64,000 bases of DNA from Bacilli bacterium (GTDB lineage: Bacteria > Bacillota_I > Bacilli_A > ML615J-28 > CAG-698), in NCBI GenBank assembly GCA_017962745.1, contig JAGCUR010000006.1:1-64000 (forward strand). The letters are read 5' to 3'. The position numbers and the translations under genes were made by a program. The notes below the pieces were generated by a model. It saw only the letters and a list, made by a program, of their open reading frames with translations, did no database searches and was not told the DNA's origin. Numbering within the stretch: position 1 is the stretch's first letter; every line of letters starts with the position of its first letter. Of the stretch, positions 36,998 to 46,401 are shown piece by piece.

Positions 36998-38186
36998 ATT
37001 TATTACCTTCTATGCCAATTCTTATGGTTTTATCACCATATTCTTTATTTAACATTTTTACTAAATCGTTAACTTTTTTATCTTTTTCTACATTATCCAA
37101 ATCATCAAATAATGAATATTGTCTAACTGAATTAACTTGATCAACTAATCGATTTGTAAATACGCCAACTAATCTAATCTCGCTATATCCATCATATAGA
37201 TCATCAAATAAATCATTAACAATCTCCCACAAATCCAAGGAATCATTTATCGGTCTTGCCACGCTTCTACTTCGAGAAATGGTCGTAAAATTGCTGAACT
37301 TAATTTTAATACCAACCGTTTGGGCTGCCACTTTGTGTCTAACTAGCCTAGCTGATACTTGGTTTGTTAAAAGTTTTAGATTATCTTTAATGAATTTGAT
37401 GTTAGTCATCGATATTTGGAATGTCGTTTCATTGCTAATTGATGATACATCATCTAAGTTTTCATATTCTACTTTAGAATTATCAATCCCAAAGCACCTA
37501 TCATGGATATATTCTAACATTGCCGGGCCAACAACTTCTTTTAACTTATCTTGATCAGGGTAATTTGCTAAATCGCCAATAGTTTTTATACCAAGTGGTT
37601 CTAATCTAGCCCTAGTCTTTTTACCGACTCCAAATAAGTCTTTAACCGGTAGAGGCCACATAATATTAGGTATATCTCTTTTACGTAAGATCGTTATTCC
37701 TAATGGCTTTTTAATGTCTGAAGCCATTTTTGCTAAAAACTTATTAGGACCAATGCCAATACTACAAGGTAAGCCGATGACATTTAGAATATAATCTTGC
37801 ATCTGCTTCGCAAAATCATATGCATTTTCCTTTACCACATCCGTCATATCCAAAAAGCCTTCATCGATACTCATCGGTTCTACTTTTGGAGTAATCGACT
37901 TTAAATAAGCAAAAAACTTATTTGAATATTTATTATATAAATCATAGTGTGGTTCAACCGCCGTTAGTCCGGGGCATAATAATAATGCTTCATTTAATAA
38001 CATCGTTGTATAAATGCCATATCGTCTTGCTTCATATGATGCGGTTAAAATAATCCCCCGTTTTAAAGGATCTTTATGGCATACAACCACCGGTTTACCC
38101 TTTAGAGACGGATTATCTAACACTTCGCAAGCTGCAAAGAAACAATTCAAATCTATATGAAAAATAATACGATAATTTGTTTGCAT
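36978..38186 (-). CDS. dinB: DNA polymerase IV, Y family
   Basis: An error-prone translesion polymerase. The N-terminus IIFHIDLNCFFAACE holds the first catalytic Asp. The second carboxylate pair lies in EPMSIDEGFLDMT. The HhH region VKDLFGVGKKTRARLEPLGIKTIGDLA is short and clear (LFGVGKKTRARL). The little-finger domain follows. 402 residues. There is no obvious SOS box upstream. Confidence 0.94.
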   Translation of the reverse strand: MQTNYRIIFHIDLNCFFAACEVLDNPSLKGKPVVVCHKDPLKRGIILTASYEARRYGIYTTMLLNEALLLCPGLTAVEPHYDLYNKYSNKFFAYLKSITPKVEPMSIDEGFLDMTDVVKENAYDFAKQMQDYILNVIGLPCSIGIGPNKFLAKMASDIKKPLGITILRKRDIPNIMWPLPVKDLFGVGKKTRARLEPLGIKTIGDLANYPDQDKLKEVVGPAMLEYIHDRCFGIDNSKVEYENLDDVSSISNETTFQISMTNIKFIKDNLKLLTNQVSARLVRHKVAAQTVGIKIKFSNFTTISRSRSVARPINDSLDLWEIVNDLFDDLYDGYSEIRLVGVFTNRLVDQVNSVRQYSLFDDLDNVEKDKKVNDLVKMLNKEYGDKTIRIGIEGNKYGRKRD

Positions 38187-38254
38187 ATTACACCTATTAT
38201 ATATTCATTTTACTACAACTTATTCTATTTTTAAAACTATAATTGTTTTTTTTA

Positions 38255-38283
38255 TTGATAAGTTGCATTTGCTATGCTATAAT
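38255..38283 (+). promoter_or_regulatory. Promoter of the 65-residue membrane protein gene
   Basis: TTGATA (38255-38260) and TATAAT (38278-38283), spacer 17 bp, followed by AAAGGTGG before the ATG. Confidence 0.78.
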
Positions 38284-38316
38284 GTTTAAGAAGTTAAATT
38301 ATAAAGGTGGCATATT

Positions 38317-38514
38317 ATGGCAAAGAAATCACAAAAAGATAACAAAAAATTCATTAAAACAAAGAAAAAATTAGATGATTCTGTAGAAATTGAAATTCAA
38401 AAGAATCCATCTAAAACACTAGGTGGTAAAATTTTCATTGCTTTAATCGTAGCAGGAACAATTCTTTTACCATTAGCTGTTGTTATTGCATATATAATTA
38501 TTGCATTTAGATAA
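38317..38514 (+). CDS. Small basic single-span membrane protein
   Basis: A 65-residue protein with a lysine-rich N-terminal half (residues 1-36, many KK pairs) and one C-terminal transmembrane helix (about 38-62). It resembles SecE in outline but lacks convincing SecE motifs. Its own good promoter, ribosome site and terminator show that it is a real, separately expressed gene. Function unknown. Confidence 0.7.
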   Translation: MAKKSQKDNKKFIKTKKKLDDSVEIEIQKNPSKTLGGKIFIALIVAGTILLPLAVVIAYIIIAFR

Positions 38515-38539
38515 AAAAGTCTTCTCACGAAGACTTTTT
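38514..38539. terminator. Bidirectional terminator after the small membrane protein gene
   Basis: An 11-bp stem AAAAAGTCTTC / GAAGACTTTTT with loop TCAC between convergent genes. Confidence 0.85.
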
Positions 38540-39193
38540 TTATTTTGTATTTGATTTTTTAATAGCATCATTTACAATGTTAACAGTCGTATTCTTTATT
38601 AACAATAAAAATAAATTCACTATTACATAGAATAAACCAAATAATAGTGGCTCCATCGTAACTGGAATACTATTTGGATCTAAATTACCAACTGCTACTA
38701 CTATTTTATTAGTTAGGGCATATAGTTGATTAATTAAGAATGCTTCTAGAAAGCCAATTGGAATATTTACAAATATTGTCCATATCTTTTTAGCAGGAAC
38801 AGGTACTAATAACCATTTATGATATTCTTTTTTATCACTTTCAAAATATAAAAAGGCACTAGTAACAAATAAATCATTTATAAAAGCAAATGCTAGACTT
38901 ACTACTACATACATATCAAGACTATTCTTGATATACATACCAAGTCCCCACATAAAGAAAAAGCATATTGCTCCCGCTACCCAAAACTTAACAAAGATTA
39001 CTTTAATCCATGAAGGTATTTTTGCTAATTTATCTTGTTTGTATGGTTGCTGTTCGGTCTTTTTTTGTTCTTCAGAAATCTCTTTTACAGTTCCTTCATT
39101 AATAGCTTTTGTAAGTGTGTCTACAGCTTCCACTTTTAAAGAATAATCTTCTTCTTCATATTTAGTTGGTTCTACGTATTTTTTCTTTTTCAT
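38540..39193 (-). CDS. Membrane protein of unknown function
   Basis: A 217-residue protein with a hydrophilic, Glu/Lys-rich N-terminus (about 1-60) and four hydrophobic spans between about 64 and 205. No family is recognised. It stands alone after the terminator of the transporter operon. The YxxWLLVPVPAKKIW loop is a candidate family signature. Confidence 0.55.
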   Translation of the reverse strand: MKKKKYVEPTKYEEEDYSLKVEAVDTLTKAINEGTVKEISEEQKKTEQQPYKQDKLAKIPSWIKVIFVKFWVAGAICFFFMWGLGMYIKNSLDMYVVVSLAFAFINDLFVTSAFLYFESDKKEYHKWLLVPVPAKKIWTIFVNIPIGFLEAFLINQLYALTNKIVVAVGNLDPNSIPVTMEPLLFGLFYVIVNLFLLLIKNTTVNIVNDAIKKSNTK

Positions 39194-39233
39194 AATTAAA
39201 TTATAAACTAAATGTTGTTATTAAACAATAAAA

Positions 39234-39263
39234 TCTGTAGATACCATATTTGATATCTACAGA
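39234..39263 (-). terminator. Terminator of the ABC transporter operon
   Basis: A 10-bp perfect stem TCTGTAGATA / TATCTACAGA, followed on the minus strand by TTTTATTGTTT. It lies after the last gene of the operon. Confidence 0.8.
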
Positions 39264-39287
39264 CTTTTCATAAGAGGATTTAATGAT

Positions 39288-39836
39288 TTACTCTTCAGTT
39301 ATATCTATTTCTTTTATTTCTTCGATATCTTTTACATCGTCTAATTCAATAGATGTATTAATCTTTTGTAATAACTTCTTATATAAAGGAAGTGTAGCAA
39401 TCATAAATATTGATGCAGCAAGCATTATGATATGAACTAGGCATATTTTATATGCATCGTATACGAATAATTTATCATCAGTGATTGGAACCCCCTTTAC
39501 ATTAATCGCATAATCGATTAAATAACGGATTACAAAATCACAAAAGATTGATAATACTAACATAAACAACGCTACGCCAATTGAAACATATTTAGGCTTT
39601 TGTCTTCTTGGAAAAGCTGTTAAAAATGAAACAACCGACAAAATTGAACACAACATTGTAGCAAATAAACTAATTCCCATCCAAGGTTGGTTTAGAGTTG
39701 AGCATGCATTTGATGTAGTTTCAAGTTTTAAACTAAAATAAAACATTGCTACAATCATAAATACTAAAGCTATATAGTTAGGATGTCTCTTTAATGTTAC
39801 TAATCTTTTACGGAACCATTCTTTAATTTTACTCAT
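39288..39836 (-). CDS. Four-span membrane protein at the end of the transporter operon
   Basis: A 182-residue protein with a basic N-terminus, four hydrophobic helices (about 22-40, 50-75, 85-105, 125-150) and an acidic C-terminal tail rich in Glu, Asp and Ile. No family recognised. The ATG at 39836 lies 6 nt after GGAGG and overlaps the msmX stop by 8 bp, so it is coupled to the ATPase gene. It may belong to the same set as the membrane proteins at 40914 and 41354. Confidence 0.6.
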   Translation of the reverse strand: MSKIKEWFRKRLVTLKRHPNYIALVFMIVAMFYFSLKLETTSNACSTLNQPWMGISLFATMLCSILSVVSFLTAFPRRQKPKYVSIGVALFMLVLSIFCDFVIRYLIDYAINVKGVPITDDKLFVYDAYKICLVHIIMLAASIFMIATLPLYKKLLQKINTSIELDDVKDIEEIKEIDITEE

Positions 39837-40911
39837 TATGTGCCTCCGTAATTGCATTAGTTGTTTCTTTATCAAAGAAATGCATCTTTTCTTCTACAAA
39901 TCCAATCTTAATCATATCGTTTTGTTTATATGCACACCAACGTTTGAATTTACATACTAGTTTTTTCTCTTTAGCTAGACCATGTACTAGAGTTGATTGA
40001 CCTAGATTTTCGTTAATTTTAACTTTGAAGTCAATATCCCCATCTTCTACAATGTCTTCTGGTCTAATACCGAATACAACAGTTTTACCAACATAATCTT
40101 TTAATAATCGTTGATGATCAGCTGATAATTGATATTCAAAACTTGGACATACCATCTTACCATCTTCTGTAATTTGAACATCAATAAAATTCATTGATGG
40201 CAATCCGATAAATCCTGCCACAAACAAATTCTTTGGATGTTCATATAATTCTAGTGGTGTACCAACTTGTTGAACATAACCCATTGACATACATACAATC
40301 TTATCAGCCAAAGTTAACGCTTCAGTTTGGTCATGAGTTACATAAATTATAGTAGCATTAAGTTTTTTGTGAAGTAATAATAATTCTCTACGCATTGAAT
40401 TACGTAGTTTTGCATCTAAATTTGATAATGGTTCATCAAATAAGAATACTTTTGGATTACGAATTATTGCTCTACCGATCGCTACTCTTTGACGCTGTCC
40501 GCCAGATAATTGTTTTGGTTTTTTATTAAGTTGATTAGTTAGGCCAAGAATTTCAGCCGCAGCCATAACTTTAGTATGAATTAAATCACTATTTTCTTTT
40601 CTTAAAGTTAGTGAAAAAGCCATATTTTCATATACAGTCATATGGGCATATAAAGCATAATTTTGAAATACCATCGCTATATCACGATCTTTAGGTGGCA
40701 TTTTAGTGACATCTTTACCATCAATTATTAATTGCCCACTTGTTATATCTTCAAGCCCTGCTATCATTCTAAGAGTTGTACTCTTTCCGCAGCCTGATGG
40801 ACCAACTAGAACAACAAATTCACCATCATTTACATCTAAATTGAAATCATAAACAGCTTGAACGTTATGATCATAAATCTTATTTAAGTTAATTAAATTA
40901 AGTGATGACAT
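39829..40911 (-). CDS. msmX: Sugar ABC transporter ATP-binding protein, MsmX/UgpC type (copy 1)
   Basis: The ATPase that energises carbohydrate importers of the CUT1 family. It has Walker A GPSGCGKSTT, the Q-loop VFQNYALY, the ABC signature LSGGQRQRVAIGRA, Walker B VFLFDEPLSNLDA and the switch VTHDQTEA. The C-terminal TOBE/OB domain (about 240-360) contains the FGIRPEDI regulatory motif. 360 residues. It is the second such ATPase of the operon; copy 2 lies at 46988. One may serve other transporters, as MsmX does in Bacillus. Confidence 0.93.
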   Translation of the reverse strand: MSSLNLINLNKIYDHNVQAVYDFNLDVNDGEFVVLVGPSGCGKSTTLRMIAGLEDITSGQLIIDGKDVTKMPPKDRDIAMVFQNYALYAHMTVYENMAFSLTLRKENSDLIHTKVMAAAEILGLTNQLNKKPKQLSGGQRQRVAIGRAIIRNPKVFLFDEPLSNLDAKLRNSMRRELLLLHKKLNATIIYVTHDQTEALTLADKIVCMSMGYVQQVGTPLELYEHPKNLFVAGFIGLPSMNFIDVQITEDGKMVCPSFEYQLSADHQRLLKDYVGKTVVFGIRPEDIVEDGDIDFKVKINENLGQSTLVHGLAKEKKLVCKFKRWCAYKQNDMIKIGFVEEKMHFFDKETTNAITEAHNE

Positions 40912-40913
40912 AA

Positions 40914-41354
40914 CTATTCTCCCTTGCTAGCTTTATAGTTTTTAAGTTTTGTACTATGAATAAAACTAATTATTGCTCCGCTTATTAATAAAACTGCAGA
41001 TAATGCTAAATAAATAGCAATAAAAATAAAGTTTTTATTGGTAATTGCTTCTTGATGTAAACCATTAAGTGGCAATATAAAAATTCTAGCAACTTGAGCA
41101 ATACCAATTACGAATAGTACAATTGAGAAATTACGATGATAATTCTTAATTTCTTCGGCACTTAAAAACACAAATAGCATAAATAACAAATTATAAAGAA
41201 TTGAAATACCTACATTATATTTAAAGAAAAATGTAGAATTGCTTTTATATAGAGTGAAGAAATAAAAAACATTTAAGGCAAGGCCACCAAGAACTAATAA
41301 GTAAGCTAACTTATCGCGTTTGTAGCACATTTTATCTAATTTAATATTTTCCAT
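40914..41354 (-). CDS. Four-span membrane protein of unknown function
   Basis: A 146-residue protein with four hydrophobic helices (about 16-34, 47-65, 76-95, 110-133) and a short basic tail. No family recognised. Its ATG overlaps the stop of the preceding membrane-protein gene (TAATG) and it ends 2 bp before copy 1 of msmX. Confidence 0.6.
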   Translation of the reverse strand: MENIKLDKMCYKRDKLAYLLVLGGLALNVFYFFTLYKSNSTFFFKYNVGISILYNLLFMLFVFLSAEEIKNYHRNFSIVLFVIGIAQVARIFILPLNGLHQEAITNKNFIFIAIYLALSAVLLISGAIISFIHSTKLKNYKASKGE

Positions 41355-41959
41355 TATTGTGCTCCTTCTACTAAAGTTGTCCCACTTAGTACTTGTTTTT
41401 CATATCTCATCAACATTATTTTCCAAATTAAGTTAAATATCATTCCAGCACAACATAATATATTTAATCCATACATTATTATTGCTATATCAAGCCAGAA
41501 TGTAGAATCTGAATAGATTACAACTGAATAAAGCTCTGCAAATTGTTGCCATGCTTCAAAATCAATTGTTAAGAAATACTCACGCCAATAAAGCAATTCA
41601 TAAATTGCCCAACCAGCAATTGCAACACATCCAATAACTTGCAAACTGGTTGCTACATAATTAGAAATATAATATTTTCTTCTATTATTAGTTCTAACTA
41701 TAAATTGAAGTACGGCTAGTAAAATCATAATGATAGTAATACGTACTAATAATTTATTGAATGGTTGAATTTCATAATATATTTCTGCTCCAGGAACGCC
41801 TTCTAAAATTTCGCCTGCATCAGTAATGATTACGCATCCATTTGCTAAAGTGGCATTATATAGATTAGTTGTAATGCCAAGTGCGAAAACAAAACATAAT
41901 GCACTTGATATTAACATTACAAAGCAGAATATTTTTTGGAATTTCATTTGTTTTTTCAT
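41354..41959 (-). CDS. Membrane protein of unknown function between the binding protein and MsmX
   Basis: A 201-residue protein with a first hydrophobic helix at about 9-31, an exposed loop of about 40 residues, and three further helices (about 70-87, 100-123, 150-180). No family recognised. GAGGTGAATT precedes the ATG. It follows the binding-protein gene after a strong hairpin and lies in the same operon. Confidence 0.6.
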   Translation of the reverse strand: MKKQMKFQKIFCFVMLISSALCFVFALGITTNLYNATLANGCVIITDAGEILEGVPGAEIYYEIQPFNKLLVRITIIMILLAVLQFIVRTNNRRKYYISNYVATSLQVIGCVAIAGWAIYELLYWREYFLTIDFEAWQQFAELYSVVIYSDSTFWLDIAIIMYGLNILCCAGMIFNLIWKIMLMRYEKQVLSGTTLVEGAQ

Positions 41960-41986
41960 AATTCACCTCGTGAACTAAATTTGAGA

Positions 41987-42022
41987 TTTAACTGGAAGGA
42001 AGGAATCTTCCCTCCAGTTAAA
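41987..42022 (-). other. Intercistronic hairpin after the binding-protein gene
   Basis: TTTAACTGGA pairs with TCCAGTTAAA and GGAAG with CTTCC, around one A-C mismatch, with a 4-nt loop. On the minus strand no T run follows it, so it is unlikely to be an efficient terminator. A 3' stabilising structure that keeps binding-protein mRNA abundant relative to downstream genes is more likely. Confidence 0.6.
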
Positions 42023-42044
42023 TATTTATTTTTAATAGAATTAT

Positions 42045-44399
42045 CTATTTAGCGATATTTGTATCGTAATAAGCTTTTAGTTTCATCCAAGCAGCTGTAC
42101 GAACTGTTAAGTATTCGTTTCCACCTAATTGAGACTTGAATTGTTCAACCCATGCTTGTGCTGAAGCCGGAACATTTTCAATCTTAACTTCTGTTCCGCT
42201 TGCAGGTGTCCATGTGAATGCAGTAGTTAAAGCATGTTCAGAACCATATCCATATTTTAGAATATCTGTGTAGATATTATATTTATTCTTTGTAGTTGAG
42301 AATAGTCCACTAGCACCAAGAGCTGCATAGCCACTGATTAAAGTATCTTGTTCTGCAGTTGTAGGTAAAACTGTTGGAACCATTGTATAGAATAAGTTAG
42401 AGCTGATTTCAGGAGAAACGTGTTTAATTGTTCCTGCTGCGATAGCTGCAGATACGATTGCTGCACCTTCTTTTCCACCTTCAGTTGTACATTGATATTC
42501 CATACCTTGATCTTTAACGAATCCGATTGGAAGAGTTGAGCCTAAGAACTTACGTGCATAATCTGTGTAAGAACCTTTACCTAATCTCCATAATTCATCA
42601 AGTGCTGCTGCGCTTAATTCAGGAATTTGGGCACCTTTGTATAAAGTAGTGTTGCCACTTCTCCATGCAGCTGGACCATAAGACATTAATTCTTGACCTT
42701 CTTTGCTATACATGTAATCGAATAATTTTAGAGCAGCTTGTAGTCTATCACCTGTACAAGTTGTAGGGATACACCAACCATTAGTCTTAACTGATCTCCA
42801 AGATTCAGTAAATCTCATATAAACACCATTTGCATCAGAGCCATCATACCATTTAGCAACTGGATTCATAACAGCAGATAATTTGAATTCTGCGCATTTA
42901 GCTTTTGTAGCTGAATCTTCATTGTAAACAGTTTGAGTTTGAACGTAATCATACATCATGAAACCTAAATTGTTTCTGAACATATTAACGTTAATCTTAG
43001 CTTCTGCTTGTGTATCAAATTCATTAAGAATTAAACCTTCTTCGTATAATTGGTTCATCTTAGCAACAGCTTCTGCGTAAGCTACATCGCCACGTGCGTC
43101 AGCTAATTTGCCTTCAGCGTTGAAATATAAGTAATCATTACGAGATTCAACACCTCTTACACCAAACATACTCATCATCTTGAATAAATCAGATGTTCTA
43201 TCTAGAGTCTTTTCACGAGGGAAAATACCTGTAACTTTGTTATCTTCTTGTCCTGTTAGGCCAAATGAGTTAGTAATAACGCAACGAAGTAATGCAACTA
43301 ATTCATCTACATCCCATGCAGCGCTATATCCAGCGAATAAATCAGATCTCTTAGTGCCATATAATCCGTTATATGCTAAGTCGATATATTCTCTTAAAGC
43401 AACAACAAGTTCAGTACCAGTTACAGCACCATGAGTATCGTTGATCTTATTGTTCATCCATTCAGCGATGTTACCATATTTAGTATTATAGTTCTTAGTA
43501 ATTTCAATAACAGTCTTGCCATCAGAAGATAAACCATCAACTTTAACAGTTCCAGTTGTAGGCATATATGGTGTATAAACTGCTGCTTGACCACTTACTT
43601 CTGCAAATGTGTCGTCTTGAGTTGGAGCATAAGTTTCACCATCAAGTAAAGTTTGTAACCAGTCAATACGCATTAAGAAATATTTTTCAATATCATCATA
43701 ACCATCAAAGTAAGGAGCATAATAGATTGCACCAGTTTCTACATCACTTAATAATGATAAGTAAACGATTGGGTTATTCTTTAAGAATCTCTTGAAGTTA
43801 GGCATGTAATCTAACCATTGAGATAAGTCAACGATCTTACCAACTTTACCATCTGCTGCCATATCACTAGCGTTACCAACTACGATATCAACACCTTCAA
43901 AGTTATCTGTTCTCCAAGCTTTGTATTCATTAGCTGCACTTGATGCGCCAGTGTATACATTGTTGAACTTAACCTTTAATAATTTTTCTAATTCTGCCCA
44001 AACTGGCTTTAAGTCATTTTTAACATATGTTTTACCATCTGCTAATAATAAACCATCACCAACAACACTTTCATCTTGGAAAGTAATAGTTGTAGCTGTA
44101 GAGTTATGAGCAACTGCTAATCTTAATTCAGTGTTATCAGCATATTCTAAAACTTTAGCTTCAGGGTCTTTTTCACCACAAACAGTACAAACACCGTCTA
44201 GGTAATCATGACCTTTAGACTTGATAACTTCAGTTTTAGTTTCGCCACATTTTTCACAAGTAAATGTCTTAACGCCATCTTCTGTACATGTAGCTTCTTT
44301 TGTTACTTGACCTTGATCCCATTTATGAACGCATTTTCCGCATCCAACAAGGACTAAAACAAGTAAAAATAATAAAGAATAAGTTAAAAATCTCTTCAT
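42045..44399 (-). CDS. Oligosaccharide-binding lipoprotein with N-terminal Cys/His module
   Basis: The extracellular solute-binding component (LplA-like, family 1) of the pectin-oligosaccharide transporter. It has a lipoprotein signal peptide with lipobox LVGC20. Residues 23-80 then form a compact Cys/His-rich module (C23, H25, C38, C48-x2-C51, H64, C71-x2-C74) of the kind often seen on surface proteins of gut Firmicutes. The large alpha/beta binding domain follows, with KEGQELMSYGPAAWR typical of the family. At 784 residues it is much longer than ordinary binding proteins (about 430-550). The substrate is inferred from the neighbouring genes. Confidence 0.88.
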   Translation of the reverse strand: MKRFLTYSLLFLLVLVLVGCGKCVHKWDQGQVTKEATCTEDGVKTFTCEKCGETKTEVIKSKGHDYLDGVCTVCGEKDPEAKVLEYADNTELRLAVAHNSTATTITFQDESVVGDGLLLADGKTYVKNDLKPVWAELEKLLKVKFNNVYTGASSAANEYKAWRTDNFEGVDIVVGNASDMAADGKVGKIVDLSQWLDYMPNFKRFLKNNPIVYLSLLSDVETGAIYYAPYFDGYDDIEKYFLMRIDWLQTLLDGETYAPTQDDTFAEVSGQAAVYTPYMPTTGTVKVDGLSSDGKTVIEITKNYNTKYGNIAEWMNNKINDTHGAVTGTELVVALREYIDLAYNGLYGTKRSDLFAGYSAAWDVDELVALLRCVITNSFGLTGQEDNKVTGIFPREKTLDRTSDLFKMMSMFGVRGVESRNDYLYFNAEGKLADARGDVAYAEAVAKMNQLYEEGLILNEFDTQAEAKINVNMFRNNLGFMMYDYVQTQTVYNEDSATKAKCAEFKLSAVMNPVAKWYDGSDANGVYMRFTESWRSVKTNGWCIPTTCTGDRLQAALKLFDYMYSKEGQELMSYGPAAWRSGNTTLYKGAQIPELSAAALDELWRLGKGSYTDYARKFLGSTLPIGFVKDQGMEYQCTTEGGKEGAAIVSAAIAAGTIKHVSPEISSNLFYTMVPTVLPTTAEQDTLISGYAALGASGLFSTTKNKYNIYTDILKYGYGSEHALTTAFTWTPASGTEVKIENVPASAQAWVEQFKSQLGGNEYLTVRTAAWMKLKAYYDTNIAK

Positions 44400-44440
44400 T
44401 TAATAATTTCCTCCTCTTTTTTCCTTTATTCTTTTTTATA

Positions 44441-45340
44441 TTATTCCTTTACACCACCCATATTTACGCCTTTTGCAAAATACTTTTGGATATAAGGGTA
44501 AATAATCAATATTGGAATTATCGCACAGATAACCATCGTATAAACAATTGAATTCAAAGAGTAAACTTCTACGTTAATTGCTCCTTGGTCTGAATTCCAA
44601 ATGTTATCTTCTAGATATCTACGGATATAAACTTGTAATGGCCATTCGAACGAATGATTTGCAGGAATCATTCTTTGTGCCCAATAATAACCATTCCACC
44701 TAGAAATACCGAAGAACAAGCCGACAGTTGCAATTGTTGACTTACTCATTGGAACATAAACTTTAGTCAATACTTGAAGCTCAGTAGCTCCATCGACTAT
44801 GGCTGCTTCTTCAATTTCTGAAGGAACACCTTCAAATGCATTTCTCAACAAAATTATGTTCATTGCTGCCATACCCATGGCAATAACAATCATCCACTTA
44901 GTATCTTGAATACCAATACTATTAAATACTGTTAAAGTCTTTTTATAATTTAGGTATTGAGGAACAACACCTGCTGAGAACCACATTGTGAATACTAAAA
45001 TAAAGTTGAAACCTTTTCTAAATAATAATCTCTTCTTACTTAAAGCATATCCACCTAGTATCGCTACAAATAGTGAGAATACTGTTCCATAGAATGTTAA
45101 GAATAATGTGTTTGCATAACTAATCCAGAAAGCATTATTCTTAAAGATTTCGGCAAATGCCGCAAACTGAATATCTTTAGGAAGTAAGATAATTTCATTG
45201 TTATCTACTACATCTCTTCCTGAGATGGCTGATGATATAGCATATACGAATGGATATAAACAGCAAATTGCAAATGCTGTAAGCAATGTATACGCTAAAA
45301 TCTTAAATATTAGTTCTGATACTTCTAATCTACGTTTCAT
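44441..45340 (-). CDS. lplC: ABC transporter permease, LplC/YtcP type
   Basis: One of the two membrane subunits of the CUT1 importer. Six hydrophobic spans. The EAA loop EEAAIVDGATELQVLTKVYVP (core EAAIVDGATELQV) contacts the ATPase. The C-terminus KYFAKGVNMGGVKE is typical of LplC. 299 residues. It lies between the partner permease and the binding protein. Confidence 0.93.
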   Translation of the reverse strand: MKRRLEVSELIFKILAYTLLTAFAICCLYPFVYAISSAISGRDVVDNNEIILLPKDIQFAAFAEIFKNNAFWISYANTLFLTFYGTVFSLFVAILGGYALSKKRLLFRKGFNFILVFTMWFSAGVVPQYLNYKKTLTVFNSIGIQDTKWMIVIAMGMAAMNIILLRNAFEGVPSEIEEAAIVDGATELQVLTKVYVPMSKSTIATVGLFFGISRWNGYYWAQRMIPANHSFEWPLQVYIRRYLEDNIWNSDQGAINVEVYSLNSIVYTMVICAIIPILIIYPYIQKYFAKGVNMGGVKE

Positions 45341-45348
45341 ATTATCAC

Positions 45349-46401
45349 CTAGTATAACGAAGTATCCGTTGCTTTCTTACTAATTAGGTTAGCACCAATT
45401 ACTAGAACCATACTTGTAATGTTATTTACAAATTCTGGAACAGTTGAGAATGCTAAACCACTCTCTTGCCAATCAAGAGCAAGAGTTGATACTACTTGAG
45501 CAGTAACTTCTGTATAAGTAGTTTTCAGTAGAATTACTTGTTCATATCCGATTGATAAAAGTGATCCAATACGAACGATTAACATAATTACAATTGTAGA
45601 TAGCATCGCAGGTAATACTACATATCTCATTTGCGCCATTTTGCCTGCTCCATCTATTTGAGCAGCTTCATAACTTGTAGGATTAATAGCTATAACAGCT
45701 GCAAAATATACAATTGAGCCATAACCAGCACCTTCCCAAATACCAGAAATTATGTAAACTGGTCTAAAATATTGTGCATTATACATCATACCAGCTTCAG
45801 TTACTTCTTTTTCTACTAAACCAAGTTTAGCAAGTAACTGAGCAACTACACCAGCGCTACCACCAACTACAGTATTAGCTCCTGATAATAATAACCATAC
45901 AAGAGTAGTCATAACTACAATTGAGATAAATTTAGGTAAATATGTTAATACTTGTAATACGCTACGATAAGCATTTGATTTAATTTCATTGAAGAATAAA
46001 GCGATTACGATTGGTACAGGAAAGCCAAATAATAATCCATAGAAACTTAAAACAAATGTATTTCTAAAAGCCATCCAAAACTTTGAACTATATCCGCCAA
46101 ATAAAACTGTTTGAAAATTGGCAAAGCCATTAAAGTATTGGTCACTTGCACTAACTGCTGCTCCATTTAAGTTAGACTTAAAGGCAGTAAGCAATTCATA
46201 CATTGGTAGATATCTCCAACAAATAAAGATGAATAGCATTGGGACAAGCATCAAATATAAGCGCCAATCTTTCAAAATTGTTCTTAAAACAATTTTCCAA
46301 TGATCTTTTTCAACGTTATCGCGAACAACTTGTTCTTTATCCATGACATATTGGTTAGTTTCTTGATCTAACTTAATATGTTCATCAAGTTGGAATTTCA
46401 T
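45349..46401 (-). CDS. lplB: ABC transporter permease, LplB/YteP type
   Basis: The second membrane subunit. A charged N-terminus of about 40 residues precedes six hydrophobic spans. The EAA loop is SYEAAQIDGAGKMAQMRYV. 350 residues, with the long N-terminal extension usual for LplB. The ATG at 46401 is favoured because GGAGG is 9 nt upstream; a GTG at 46410 touches that ribosome site. It overlaps the preceding membrane-protein gene by 17 bp. Confidence 0.92.
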   Translation of the reverse strand: MKFQLDEHIKLDQETNQYVMDKEQVVRDNVEKDHWKIVLRTILKDWRLYLMLVPMLFIFICWRYLPMYELLTAFKSNLNGAAVSASDQYFNGFANFQTVLFGGYSSKFWMAFRNTFVLSFYGLLFGFPVPIVIALFFNEIKSNAYRSVLQVLTYLPKFISIVVMTTLVWLLLSGANTVVGGSAGVVAQLLAKLGLVEKEVTEAGMMYNAQYFRPVYIISGIWEGAGYGSIVYFAAVIAINPTSYEAAQIDGAGKMAQMRYVVLPAMLSTIVIMLIVRIGSLLSIGYEQVILLKTTYTEVTAQVVSTLALDWQESGLAFSTVPEFVNNITSMVLVIGANLISKKATDTSLY

